This document shows positions 10,476 through 21,919 of a stretch of DNA of 64,000 bases, piece after piece. This DNA comes from Mustela lutreola (Eukaryota; Chordata; Mammalia; Carnivora; Mustelidae). The stretch's first letter is position 1, and every line of letters starts with the position of its first letter. Where the stretch lies: positions 13,601,001-13,665,000 of the forward strand of contig NC_081291.1 of the NCBI RefSeq assembly GCF_030435805.1, written 5' to 3'. The notes below the pieces were generated by a model, which searched no databases, was not told the origin of the DNA, and saw nothing but the letters and a program-made list of their open reading frames with translations. Both the position numbers and the translations under genes were made by a program.

Positions 10476-13400
10476 ATGGAAGTGGCAGAACCCAGCAGCC
10501 CCACTGAGGAAGAAGAGGAGGAGGAGGAGGAGGAAGAAGAGGAAGAGGAGCAGTCAGCTGAGCCCAGGCCCCGAACCCGCTCCAACCCTGAAGGAGCAGA
10601 GGACCGGGCACTGGGAGCCCAGGCCAGTGTGGGCAGCCGCAGTGAGGGTGAGGGCGAGGCGGCCAGTGCTGACGATGGGACCCCCAATCCTCCAGGAGCT
10701 GGCCCCAAGCCCTGGCAGGTGCCCCCAACAGCTCCTGAAGTCCAGGTGCGGACACCAAGGGTCAACTGTCCAGAGAAGGTGGTAAGTGAGGGGCTTGGCC
10801 TGTGGCCATGAGGTGCTGGGAAACCTTATGTTTAATGTTCTTGCTTTTTGGGATTCACTCTGCAGTGACTTTGTAGGAGTTTTTTAGGGCTACCACAACA
10901 AATTAGGGGATCAGAGGTCAGGCTGGACAGCTGGCTTAAAACAACAGAAATTCATTGTCTCACTCTTCTGGAGGCCAGAAGTCTGAAATCAAAGTATGGG
11001 CAGGGCCATGGTCCCTCTGGAGGTTGTACAGAAAGATCCTTCCTTGCATCTTCTGGCATGAGGGGGGTAGCACATATCCTTGGCGTGTAGCCCCATCTCC
11101 CGGGCCTCTGCCTCTGTCTTCACATGGCCTTCCTGTCTGTGTCTCTGAACCTTCTTTCTCTTATAAGGACACTTGTCATTGGATCAGGGTTTTTTGTTTT
11201 TTTGTTTGTTTTTAAGGTTTATTTATTTATTTGAGAGAGAGCATGAACTGGCTGGGGGTGCTAGGGAGAGGGTCTTGGGAGGTGCAGAGGGAGAGGGAGA
11301 ATACCAGGCAGACTCCCTGCTGAGCAGGAAGCCTGATGGAGGGCTGGATCTTGTGATCTTCCCTGAGACCATGGCACGAACTGAAATCACGAGTTGGATG
11401 CTAGGGGGTGCCTGGGTGGCTCAGTGGGGGTAACCGTCTGCCTTTGGCTCAGGGGTCCGGGGATTGAGTTACGCATTGGGCTCCCTGCATGCGGGGAGCC
11501 TGCTTCTTCTCTCTCTGCCTGCCACTCCCCCTGCTTGCGCATGCACGCTCTCTCTCTCTCACAAATACGTAAATAAAATCTTTGAGGGGCGCCTGGGTGG
11601 CTCAGTGGGTTAAAGCCTCTGCCTTCGGCTCAGGTCATGATCCCAGGGTCCTGGGATCGAGTCCTGCATCGGGTTCTCTGCTCAGCAGGGAGCCTGCTTC
11701 TCTTCCTTTCCCTCTGCCTGCCTCTCTGCCCACTTGGGATCTCTGTCTTTCAAATAAATAAATAAAATTTAAAAAATAAAATAAAATAAAATCTTTGAAC
11801 AAACAAAAAAGAGTTGGATTCACCTGTCGAGTGAGCCACCCAGGCACCTCAGATCAGGATCTTTATTTTATCTCAAGATCTTTCTCTTAATTCCATCAAC
11901 AAATTCCCTAATTCCAAAAAAAGTCACGTTCTGATGTTCCCGGTGGGCCTGTCTGTGTGGAAGCAGGGACACAATTCAGCCCACTCTACCTTTGTTTCCC
12001 TGTTTCTGTGTCAGGCATTCTCTGGCTCCTTTATTCACTTGCAATCCTGGACTCCTGATCTAGTGCTCTTTTCCCTGATCCGCTGTCTTCCAAAGTAGGT
12101 TTCTTGGCTGGGACTCGGGGGTCACCCCAATAAGCACCTTTTCAGACAGAGCTGCTTGGAAAGGGCCACCAGAGTGCAGTGGGGGCCAGTGTTAGTGTCC
12201 ACTTGCTAGGCACTGCCAGCCACAGTGCCCTCACCTCCCTCGGAACTTCTTGCAGATCATCTGCCTGGACCTGTCAGAGGAAATGTCCCTGTCAAAGCTG
12301 GAGTCATTCAATGGGTGAGAGGAACATTTGGGGGCTTAAATTATGCAGCCGTGGTTTGGGGTGGGGTTGGGGGGGTAGACAGCTCCAAAAACTCAGGGCT
12401 CTCTCTCTCTCTCTGAGACTCCCAGTGCTTGGCCTGGCCTGGGGACTGGGGCCTGGCCCTGTAATAGTAGCAATGGCAACTGATTCTGAAGAAGCTCCAC
12501 CAAGGCTCCTATCCAAGCCTGTGAGAGCTGCCATGTAGCTCTCACAGCACAGCAGTGACTCAGAAACTCTTGAGAGGTGAAGTGACTTGCCCAAGGCCTC
12601 AGTGGATAGGCAGAGCGAGAATTCAGACCCAGGCCTAGGTGATCCCGAAGCCGCTGCCCTGAACAGCTGAGTCTCTGTGGAGTTGGTGACCGGGCCTGGG
12701 TAGAGTCCAGGGAGCTCTGGGGGATGCTGAGGACAAGCCCGCCTTCCCCTTGCTGCCACCTCTAGGCATCTGTGGCTGAATGAAGGCCTGGGGGAGACCT
12801 CCTGGGGATCAGTTGTGAGACCCAGGCTGGCCAGAGGAACCCCATTTGGTGAGGGCAAAAGCCGGGGCGGTGTGGGCGCTGGGCTTTGCCATCTCCCCAC
12901 CGCATGACCTGACCTGGGCCTGTAGTGCCTAATCCTGAGGCTAGCAGAGGGCTGCCCAGGATTGGCAGGTGAAGAGACACCCTCCAGGCCAGAGGCCTTA
13001 CCTTAACCACCCCCCTTACTCTCTCTCCCTCCCCAGCTCCAAAACCAACGCCCTCAATGTCTCCCAGAAGATGATCGAAATGTTTGTGCGGACAAAACAT
13101 AAGATCGACAAGAGCCATGAGTTTGCACTGGTGGTGGTGAATGATGACATCGCCTGGGTGAGCCTGGGGCAGGGCTCGGGTGCCTAGGGGTTCTGTTGGG
13201 GTGGGGAGGCGCCTCGCTGAGGTTTGTGCTTCCCCGTAGCTGTCCGGCCTGACCTCTGATCCCCGCGAACTCTGCAGCTGCCTCTATGACCTGGAGACGG
13301 CTTCCTGCTCCACCTTCAGTATCCTTCCAGGCAGGGATGCCATGTGGAGGGGCTTTGGCTGTCCTGGCACCCCAGAAGCCTGAGCCGTGGAGTGGGCTGG

Positions 13401-14356
13401 CTGAGACTGGCTCAGGTCCAGATCCGTGTTCTGCTATGACAGACTTGGGCAAGTCCCCTCTTTGAACCTGTTTCTTCATCTGTGAAAAGGGAGGCACGAA
13501 ACCTCCTTCCCCAGGGGGGTTGCTGTTAAGATCAAGTCCTGGTACAGAAACAAAACCAGCTGATTTGGACTCTAGATGTCAAAACCACTCACATGGGGAA
13601 CATTCTATGAAGGGCCAAGTATACAGTTGGTGCTCAATAAATAGCAATATGGGATTGAGGAGTTACAATCACTGCTACAGCCCCTGTAGCCTGGGCACAG
13701 CACATTTTATGCTAATTTGAACACAAACGGCTCACGTGCAGCCCCAAACTTAGATGGAAAATGATGTTACAAAACACTTCTGAGTGTCGGGGGCTAGGGG
13801 ACTGGGACACCTGTGGCTCTTGCATTGTGAAGACTGCTGCCCTGGCTGTGAGGGAAAGAGGAGCTTTGAGCCACCAAGTGTTTTCAGGGCATCCGGTGTC
13901 AGCCTCCTGTTTTGTGATCTATACTGAGGGAAAACAGGCTCAGACAGGGCAAGCAACTGGGCCAGGGTCACACAGCGCATCTCCTGCACCAGGCATGAAG
14001 GTGCCTGGGCTCTCCCGGCATCAGGATGAGGGAAGCCTCCTGCCGCTTCCTACCCGTGCTCTGCCACCAGCCTTCTCCTTAGCATCTCTGCCAGATCTGG
14101 AAGGTCTCTTCAGCCTCATGTAAGTACCACCTTTGCTGCAACTCTCCTTCTGTGTCACTCATGTGATGGCCCTGAGGTCCCCCACTCCGTTGTTTTAACC
14201 CACAGGGCAGCACACTTTTTCTATAAAGAGCTGGGCAGTAAATATTTTCAGCTTTGCAGACCATATGGCCTTGTCTTGATGACTGGATTCTGCCTGAGTC
14301 ACTTGAAGGCAGTTACAAACCATCCCTGTGCACGGGGCTGTGTCCCCAACAAAACA

Positions 14357-14391
<35 letters not shown>

Positions 14392-17062
14392 TTTTATTTA
14401 TTTATTTGACAGACAGAGATCACAAGTAGGCAGAGAGGCAGGCAGAGAGAGGAGGAAGCAGGCTCCCTGCTGAGCAGAGAGCCCGATGCGGGACTTGATC
14501 CCAGGACTCTGAGATCATGACCTGAGCCGAAGGCAGCGGCTTAACCCACTGAGCCACCCAGGCGCCCCCCCAACAAAACATTCTTGATGAACACGGAAAC
14601 TTGAATTTCATATCCTTTCCACGTGTCACAAAATGTTCTTTTGATTTTTCTTCCCCCAACCATTTAAAAAAAATGTAAAAGCCATTCTTAGCTTCGGGGC
14701 CCTAGTAGTCCAGCCTCTGCTTTTACCTGCCCCCTAATGGTGGACACAGATCCTGTTTTGCCTTTTCCATCATGATTAACCTGGTACAGTGGTTCTGGCA
14801 AATTTTGCAAGTGAATCCATCCTGTAAATTCCCAGTGGAAGACATGCTGGGCCAAAGGGGTGTGTATTTTTAACCTGCTAGACTTTGCCAGAAACCAACC
14901 CTGCATACCTCTCCAGACACCAGGGTTCTTCATGCTGCCGAAGGTTCTGGCTGTCTGATAGAGGCTAGCGGCCACCTGTTACTTTCACTGTGCTTTTCTT
15001 GAAGCCTTTTTTATTTATTTTTTTAAATTTTATTTATTTATTTATTTTTAAAGATTTTATTTATTTATTTATTTGACAGAGAGAGATCACAAGTAGGCAG
15101 AGAGGCAGGCAGAGAGAGAGGAAGGGAAGCAGGCTCCCTGCTGAGCAGAGAGCCCGATGTGGGACTCCATCCCAGGTCCCCGAGATCATGACCGGAGCCG
15201 GAGCCGAAGGCAGCGGCCCAACCCACTGAGCCACCCAGGCGCCCGAAGCCTTATTTATTCATTTGTAAACCATTCAGTATTCCTGCTGTGATTTGTCCAT
15301 TTGTCCCCTTTGCCTGTGTTTATAGGGAGATAGTGGCTTTTTTCTTATTGATGATCAGATTTGCTTTTCACATATTAAAGACCTTTGCTCTCTGTCTGCC
15401 CAGTGCTCTCTGCCAATGTGAGATCCAGCCGTGGCCAGCTGGGGACATGGGTGCTTACTTATGAAATAAGATCAGGTCCCAGCCTTAGACTCTTCTGGCC
15501 TGGGGTACATGTCCAAGTCAGGTCAATGATGGGGGATATTCAGGATGGTGAGGGTGGTCAGAGTGGGCTCCACCTTTGGGGTCTGCAGAGTCCCCCTGAT
15601 AGAGTAGGAGAGGTCAGGCAGAAGGGTGAGGGTGGGGAGGCAGTCTGGGCAGAGGGAACAGCATAGGGGGAGGCTCGGAGGGAGCAGTCATGTGGGCTTT
15701 GCGTGCCCAGTGAAGGCCCAGGCTCTCCGAGGGTGACAAGAGCGGGGGATCCCCGGAGCGTGCTCTGACCTGTTCCCCACCCTCCACTACGCAGCCAGCA
15801 GAAGACTGAGCTTCCCGTTACCGAGAACGTGCGGACAATTCCACCCCCGTACGTGGTCCGCACCATCCTAGTCTATAGCCGTCCGCCCTGCCAGCCCCAG
15901 TTCTCCCTGACGGAGCCCATGAAGGTGAGTGAGGCTGGGGAAAGGGAGGGACAGCTGCAGCCAGCAGAATGGCTGCTTAGACACCAGGAGGGACTTCCTG
16001 ATCACAAGAGCTGGGGTGCCTATGGGCAGGTTCCCAGGGTCCAAGGCAGAATCTGGGGAATTACGGTCATGGGGACAGGAGGTGACTCACGCCCCGAAGG
16101 CTGGCATTCTTTCCCTGCAGAAAATGTTCCAGTGCCCATACTTTTTCTTTGATGTTGTTTACATCCACAATGGCGCTGATGAGAAGGAAGAGGAGATGAG
16201 CTGGAAGGTGAGAGGCTGCTGTGCGTCTGGGTGGCAGGGAGGGTGTAGGTGGGGTGTCTCAGAAGCCACCTCCGTTTTGCACCCCTGGAGCCCTCGCCCT
16301 GCTGAATCACGGATCTGAGCTCATTCAACAACCATCTCTACATGTCTGCTGTGAGTTAGTGGGGGCTTCTCCGGTCTGCCTTTGCTTTCACCATGCTCTC
16401 TGCGTGGAGTGCCCTTCCTGCCTTGCCTCCCTAGGCTGCTGGTCCTTCATATCCCAGCCCAGACTTAGCTAAAGAACATTAATTAGGCCACTTACCTCTG
16501 AGCCTCAGTTTACCCAACTGTGAACAGGGGGAGTTGCGATTGGCTCCTCCTCCTACCTCAGCACCCAAACCATCTACCCCCAGATTATCCTCAGGGATGA
16601 TTAGCGTGGGGGCCGGAGGTCGTCTGCATCTGACTGTGTCTCCAAACTAGGGGCTCCAGGACTGAGATTTCTTGGGGTCCCTACCCCTGGGTGGGTGGCA
16701 GGGAATATTTGCTGAACATGGGACTGTTTCTTTCTGGAAAAATCCTCTTCATCCTTCAGAACCCATCCTTGGTGCCCTCTCCTCCGGGAAGCCTTCCAGG
16801 GGTGGAGAGGGTCCATCAGGGGATCCTCTGGCTGAACAGCCCCTCCTCGGCCCCACAGGACATGTTTGCCTTCATGGGCAGCCTGGATACCAAGGGCACC
16901 AGCTACAAGTATGAGGTGGCACTGGCTGGGCCGGCCCTTGAGCTGCACAACTGTATGGCCAAGCTGCTGGCTCATCCACTGCAGCGGCCCTGCCAGAGTC
17001 ATGCCTCCTACAGCCTGCTGGAGGAGGACGACGAAGCCACCGAGGTCGAAGCCACCGTCTGA
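10476..17062 (+). CDS. BABAM1: BABAM1 (MERIT40/NBA1), BRCA1-A and BRISC complex scaffold
   Basis: Coding exons are 10476-10781, 12256-12314, 13037-13157, 13240-13318, 14095-14119 (25 bp), 15795-15924, 16121-16207 and 16859-17062. All junctions are GT-AG and in phase, giving 336 residues. The sequence matches human BABAM1 (about 329) nearly throughout: VNCPEKVIICLDLSEEMS, NALNVSQKMIEMFVRTKHK, PPPYVVRTILVYSRPPCQPQ, MFQCPYFFFDVVYIHNG and KGTSYKYEVALAGPALELHN. The protein has a von Willebrand A-like fold (roughly residues 100-280). It holds together the BRCC36 deubiquitinase in the nuclear BRCA1-A complex (with Abraxas, RAP80, BRE) and the cytoplasmic BRISC complex. The N-terminus is disordered and acidic, with a run of 15 Glu (residues 11-25); I recall 8 in human, which would account for the length difference. 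The start ATG follows a likely acceptor at 10470. Confidence 0.97.
11404..11585 (+). mobile_element. CAN-SINE nested in an older SINE
   Basis: It has head ggggtgcctgggtggctcag and tail taaataaaatctttga. It lies inside the reverse SINE that itself interrupts the MaLR LTR. Confidence 0.88.
11586..11798 (+). mobile_element. Young CAN-SINE inserted in the tail of the preceding SINE
   Basis: It has a near-consensus head ggggcgcctgggtggctcag. It is bounded by a 15-bp duplication aaataaaatctttga at 11571-11585 and 11784-11798, which places its insertion inside the tail of the upstream SINE. It is the innermost and youngest layer of the nest. Confidence 0.9.
13319..14094 (+). other. BABAM1 intron 5
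   Basis: Old MIR-like pieces lie at about 13440-13510 (gacttgggcaagtcccctct) and about 13920-13990. No exon or other gene was seen. Confidence 0.45.
14205..14710 (-). mobile_element. Old hAT-like DNA transposon remnant, split by a SINE
   Basis: Phrases such as gcacactttttctataaag, cagtaaatattttcagcttt and cagaccatatgg, then after the SINE aaatgtaaaagccattctta, belong to a common nonautonomous hAT-like family. Another member, in the opposite orientation, is at 27190-27440. The family name is uncertain. Confidence 0.5.
14362..14567 (-). mobile_element. Young CAN-SINE with perfect 18-bp target-site duplication
   Basis: A long T-run leads into aagattttatttatttattt, and the element ends at the reverse head gagccacccaggcgcccc. 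The flanks ccccaacaaaacattctt at 14344-14361 and 14568-14585 are identical, which marks a recent insertion. It is in BABAM1 intron 6. Confidence 0.95.
14715..15400 (-). mobile_element. Old L1 remnant (reverse), split by a SINE
   Basis: Antisense L1 3'-region phrases include taaattcccagtggaagaca, tgctgggccaaaggggtg and, after the SINE, tcagatttgcttttcacata. It is diverged; boundaries are approximate. Confidence 0.5.
15009..15244 (-). mobile_element. CAN-SINE (reverse) with long A/T tail
   Basis: An extended (ttta) tail at 15009-15074 is followed by the SINE body and the reverse head gagccacccaggcgcccg. gaagcctt is duplicated at 15001 and 15245. It is in BABAM1 intron 6. Confidence 0.93.
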
Positions 17063-17273
17063 ACCATCCCTGTACATCCCCGCCTTCTCGTGCAGTGAAG
17101 CCCTTGGCTTAGAGAATGGTTCTCAAACTGGGCTTAATGGCACCCTGGTGGGAGAGGGTTCCGGGAGGCTCCTGGGACCCTGGGCACCCATTCCCTAAGT
17201 TTTCCGGCCCGCCTCCCACTGCTGGTTTGTTTACTGTAAGTTTTGTTCTTCTCTGTGTGCTTCTTGTCCTCAG

Positions 17274-17279
17274 AATAAA
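17274..17279 (+). promoter_or_regulatory. BABAM1: BABAM1 poly(A) signal
   Basis: AATAAA lies 212 bases after the BABAM1 stop codon, giving a short 3' UTR. Confidence 0.8.
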
Positions 17280-17294
17280 AATCTGAGAATCCCT

Positions 17295-18295
17295 GACCCA
17301 GGTCAACAACAGTTACGTTGTGTTAATTAGGATCTTTTTGGTTGCAAGTGACAGAAAACCTACTGGCCGAAGAGAAAGGGCAATGGTTTGGTTCTCGTGG
17401 ATGAAAAGCGAAGGGCAGCTTCAGGCTTGGCTGTATTCAGTTACTCAGACAATAATGCCATTGGGGTGGGCTGAAGTATCTTGTGTGATTGGTGTTCAGT
17501 GTGCCCTGCTTTTCTCCCAAACCATGGGAGAGCTGTGATCACTCCTCAGACTACAGCCCAGGGAAGGGATGGCCCCTACATGGAACAGGCCTTGCCTGGT
17601 CATTGGGCCAGTCATGGGCTAGAGTTGTGGGATGGTCTGATCCACCAGGATTTATCAAGCCTCTAATCCACGAAGGGATTACAGCTCTTTCAGGAAATAG
17701 TATGGGTTTTCCCCAGAGGAAGGGAGACCAGAGACAGATACAACAGGTGTACATCAGCTATCTTCCTGGATGATGAGCGATTGTGCAAAAAGTTTGGCAA
17801 CTAGATTCTATTTATAAAACAGAAACAGCTTTATTTTCCTCCCTATGAGCATTTATTGGGCACTTATTATTTATTGGGCCAGGTCCTTGTGGTGAAACTC
17901 GTTCCATTTCACAACAGCCTGGAAGAGATGATTCTCCCATTTCGCAGATGGGAATATTAAGGCCCTCAGCCGCCCAGCGCTTCAAAGTAGTGGACTCCCG
18001 TTTCCCTGGGAGTGGAAACGGGCCACACAGAGATAGAGGCGTTAGCTGTTAACTGAAGCTTTACAGAGTGTCCAGGCTGTGCTCGTCCACGGAAGCCCCC
18101 TTGGGCAAAACGTTTTGGGAGACCTAATACCCTGTGGGCATCTCCAGACCCTGGGAGGCAGCGCCACACCCTCCTTCAGGGAGAGTTCGCATTTCCCTGC
18201 TTTTGACAGGAGATAATGACACACTTGGTGGCCTCCACCCGCCCCGGCCTTATCGACGGCCCCAGGCCCTGCTTGAGTGCCACTCGGTGTCATGG
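17295..18295. other. BABAM1-ANKLE1 intergenic interval
   Basis: An old interspersed repeat of uncertain family starts near 17325 (tttttggttgcaagtgacag). A MIR-like piece lies at about 17840-17970 (atttattgggcacttattat). No gene was seen. Confidence 0.45.
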
Positions 18296-18488
18296 TCCCC
18301 GTAGGCACTAGAGCTCGAGAACCCCGATGTGGACGCCGGTGCGGCGCAGGTCGGCTTGGCTGGGGACACTGCGCGGCGCCGTCCCACGGACACCCGAGGC
18401 GGGGGGCGGGGCGGCGCGTGCGCACAAGGCCGCGGCGGGAAATTGGAACTCGGCGGGCAAGGCCGTGGGGCTCCGGGACAGACCCAGC
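18296..18488 (+). promoter_or_regulatory. ANKLE1: ANKLE1 CpG-rich promoter/5' UTR
   Basis: A dense CpG stretch begins about 190 bp before the start codon and runs on through exons 1-3. It contains many GC-rich boxes. No TATA box was seen. The start of transcription is inferred. Confidence 0.6.
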
Positions 18489-21400
18489 ATGGACGCGGCG
18501 GCCCGCCTGGCCCAGCGGCTTCGGGCAGCGTTGCGGGAGATGGAGCCGCGGTGAGGAGGGTGAGGGGCCGGGCCGGAGACGGGGCGAGGGTCGCGGTCCA
18601 CTCTGACCTCCCACTCCGTAGGGCCGTGGAGGAGCTGCTGAGCCGCGGCGCCGACCCAAACCTGCTGCTAGCGGATGGCGCGGCAGCCGTGCACTTGGCG
18701 GCCAGAGCCCGCCACCCGCGCGGTCTGAGGTGTCTAGAAGCCCTGCTGAGCCGGGGCGGGGACGCCAACGCTCGGTGAGATGGGGCCAGGCCCAGGGCGG
18801 GGTGAGGGGAGGGGTCTCCCGAGTCCGAGGGCCTCGGCCGCCCACTGGGAGAGGGCATCCCACAGTCCGGGGCGGAGACTCGGTGTCCAAGGGTGGGGCT
18901 TGGGGATGGGGGGCGGTTCCTGAGGATCCTAGGTCGAGGGGCTGGGGTTGTGAGGTTTGAATTTGGCCGAGGACGCAGTGTCTAGGATCCGGGGATGGTG
19001 TCTCTGGCTGGAGAGTGGCAATAGGAGCCCGAGAGCCAAGGTTCCGGGGTGCGGAGGCGGCGATCACATTCCCTCTTCCCCTGACCCCTCCTCTGCTCCT
19101 GTCCCAGTTCGGTCGAGGCACTGACGCCGCTGCACGTGGCTGCCGCCTGGGGCTGTCGCCGTGGCCTGGAGCTACTGCTGGGCCACGGAGCGGACCCCGC
19201 GCTGCGAGACCAGGTGGGAGTCCCGCTCCTGCAGTAGCAGGGCGAACCTGGAGGGAGCAAGGGAGGGAGGGAGGAAGGGTGGGAAGAGGGCCTCGGGTGC
19301 CCCCTGCTGACCGCGCCGCTACAGGACGGATTGCGGCCGCTGGACCTGGCAGAACAGCAGGGGCACCATGATTGCATGCGACTCCTTCGGGAGTTCCAGA
19401 CTCCGACCCAGATCTCGACCCCGACCGGGACAGAGAGCCAGGAGCCTGAGCTTGAGCCCGAGCTTGACGGTACGTGGGGCCTGCGCTTACTGGGGGGCTT
19501 AACCTCTGATCCAGATTTGAGTGTCCCGCTGATGTCCACTCTGGCTCTGTCTCAGGTGCATTGTCTCTGGTAAGCTGTCTGCCTCCGACTCTCCCTCCTG
19601 CGACTCCAGCTGCCTCCTTCTGTCTGGTCCAACCCCCATCTCTTTCTCTGGCTCTCTTCACTCCCTCTGACTCAGTCTCATCCCTTACTTTAGGCCCAGA
19701 CCCCTGGGGAAAGGGGTTGGACACCAGGCCCTCTGGACCTCCCAGTGTGACGCAGGCCTCCACAGCACTGGGCGGAAGTGTTGGCAGGGACATGGGCCTG
19801 GAAGCCAGCCCCAGACTCCCCAACCTCCTTGCCCAACCTGAGATTGCTGACCAGGATAGCGGCTTGGAGCAACCCCCAGGACAATGGGACTACAGCTCAG
19901 ATAGCTCCTTCGTCACTGCGATTGAAGCTTCTGGAACTGAAGACCCAGCCCCACACACCTCCTCCTGGGCTAGGTCACTACCCCAGACCAAGCAGGGATT
20001 CCTGCCTGGTATTCGACCTTCCCAGAGAATGCCCAGCTCTCCAGGTACCCCTCCACTGGTGCATCGAACTGCCAGAGCAGACAGGGAGGCAGAACTAAAT
20101 ACCCGTCTGCAGGCCCTGACTCTGACCTCTCCAGATGCCTCCCCCTCCCCCATATCCCTCCCAGATGGGAGCTCTGCCTCAAGCCCCCCTCGGGAATCAC
20201 CGCCAGGACTCCCCGATTCCCGCTTCCTAAAAGATGGAGAGGTGTCCCTCGACAGTGATGTGGCTGCCCTCTGGCTGACGGAGGACGAGGGGAGCTCCAC
20301 AGGTGACAGGGACCCCATCCCCTCTTGCTGGTGCCCTCTGGTCCCTGTGGTGTCTGACCTGGATTTGCTGCGAAGGCTCCGAGCGCTTGGCGAGAGCCCC
20401 GGCCCCATCACACCCTTCACTCGGCCGTACTACCTCCGGCGGCTGGAAGAAACCCGTGCTGCTGCTCCCGGTTAGTCTGATCGGGGCATCCAGAGTGCAA
20501 GGAGCCTCTGGGAGTTCCCAGAGAACCCTGTCTCTCAGTCCTGCTTCTTTTACTCTTTGTCTCTGGGGAAACAGCCCCTTCTTCTCCCTGCCTTGACTCA
20601 GTCCTCCCGCCTCCCCAATCTGGGGCTCAGACTTTGCAGGGCGCAGCCCAGAGCTGGCCGAAGCCCTGCGGACAGGCTGTATCCCAGATGCCCAGGCAGA
20701 TGAGGACGAACTGGCCCAGCAGTTTGAGCGGCCAGATCCCAAGAGCAGGTGGCGGGAGGGGCTCGCGAAGTCCAGTTTCACGTATCTGCTATTGGACCCC
20801 AGGTACTTGGAGCAGGGATGACTCCATGATGAGGTGGGAGCTGAAAAATTCGGGGATTGGTTCTTATTTGCTTTGTATCTTTAAAAGGGGGACTGGCCCT
20901 GTCTGGATACAACCTTCTGTATATAGAAAAGGTTGGTTAGACCCAGTTCAAGCTGCTGAGTATCCCCGGGGAGCATCCGCCACTCTCTGCCTTAGAAAAT
21001 GGGGCTCACTGGACATGGATTCCGGTTGCTCTGTGAACTTAGAAACTGTCTCTGGGGCAACTGTCCTCTCTGAGCAACTTCCCTCATCCAGGGAGACTCA
21101 AGACCTGCCAGCTCGCGCCTTCTCGCTGACCCCAGCTGAACGCCTTCGGACCTTTGTCCGTGCCATCTTCTATGTGGGGAAAGGGACGCGGGCCCGGCCA
21201 GATGTCCACCTCTGGGAGGCCCTCAGGCTCCGTCGGCAGCCAGGAAAGCAGGTGTGGGGCTAGAGATCAGGGGCACAGCAGGGACAGCTGGGCCACGGGG
21301 AAGTGAAGGGAGGAGGGGATGGGAGGGCAGACCCCCTGACCCCACCCTGGTCCCCCAGGCCTGCCCCAAAGTGCGCCAGATCTTGGACATTTGGGCCAGT

Positions 21401-21919
21401 GGCCGTGGTGTGGTCTCCCTGCATTGCTTCCAACACGTGGTTGCTGTGGAGGCTTATACTCGAGAGGCTTGTCTCGTGGCTGCTCTAGGTAGGTGCCTGG
21501 CCCATGGGGCAGGGGGAGGAGTCACGAGAGGGACCTTTGATCTACTGATTACCTCATCCCTCTCCTCTCAGAGCTGCTCATTCATTCATCCAATGAACAA
21601 TTATTGAGCACCAACTCTGTACCTGCACTCATACATATTTTGTTTGCTCTGTTGGTTTGTCCCTGCTTAAGAGCAATACACAGTGGGGGTCGCTGTCACA
21701 TTTGCCAGCAGTTTCCAGGGATGCCCCTGACCCCTCCTCTCTCCAGGGATCCAGACACTGACGAACCAGAAACAAGGACACTGCTACGGAGTCGTGGCGG
21801 GCTGGCCAGCCACCCGGCGCCGGCGCTTGGGGGTACACCTGCTGCACCGCGCCCTCCTTGTCTTCTTGGCTGAGGGTGAGCGAGAGCTGCGGCCGCAGGA
21901 CATCCAGGCGCGTGGCTGA
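18489..21919 (+). CDS. ANKLE1: ANKLE1, ankyrin-repeat LEM-domain GIY-YIG endonuclease
   Basis: Coding exons are 18489-18550, 18622-18774, 19108-19213, 19325-19469, 19694-20470, 20631-20802, 21092-21251, 21359-21488 and 21747-21919. All are GT-AG and in phase, giving 625 residues (human about 615). Ankyrin repeats span about residues 20-140 (GADPNLLLADGAAAVHLAA, VEALTPLHVAAAWGC, DGLRPLDLAEQQGH). A disordered, poorly conserved middle follows. The LEM domain is at about 375-408 (DLLRRLRALGESPGPITPFT). The GIY-YIG nuclease domain starts near 466 (FTYLLLDPR ... FYVGKGTRARP ... WEA). The protein cuts DNA, including chromatin bridges at the midbody, and shuttles between cytoplasm and nucleus. Exon 5 also has an in-frame upstream acceptor (exon from 19556), which would add 46 residues; the shorter form fits human better. 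Confidence 0.95.

Larger units (their letters stand above)
11190..11850 (-). mobile_element. Old CAN-SINE (reverse), split by two younger SINEs
   Basis: The T/A-rich tail and body run 11190-11400. The missing head (gtgagccacccaggcacctc) reappears at 11831-11850. Short duplications ggatcaggg (11181) and agatcagga (11851) bound the whole element. The gap is filled by the SINEs at 11404-11585 and 11586-11798, with gagttggat repeated on both sides of them. Confidence 0.8.
10880..11990 (-). mobile_element. Fossil MaLR-type LTR (MLT1/MST-like), interrupted by SINEs
   Basis: The two flanks of a SINE cluster join into one LTR read in reverse. The phrases gggctaccacaacaaatta, ggcttaaaacaacagaaatt, gtcttcacatggccttcctg and cttataaggacac lie on the left, and gggacacaattcagccca on the right. 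It is an old, degraded solo-LTR-like relic of the ERVL-MaLR group in BABAM1 intron 2. No internal viral genes were seen. Confidence 0.75.

Noticed and set aside
18042-19823. 593-codon open frame on the minus strand across ANKLE1 exons 1-5
   Set aside because: It is antisense to well-supported coding exons in a CpG-rich stretch where stops are rare, with no recognisable protein family and low-complexity Pro/Arg/Gly content.
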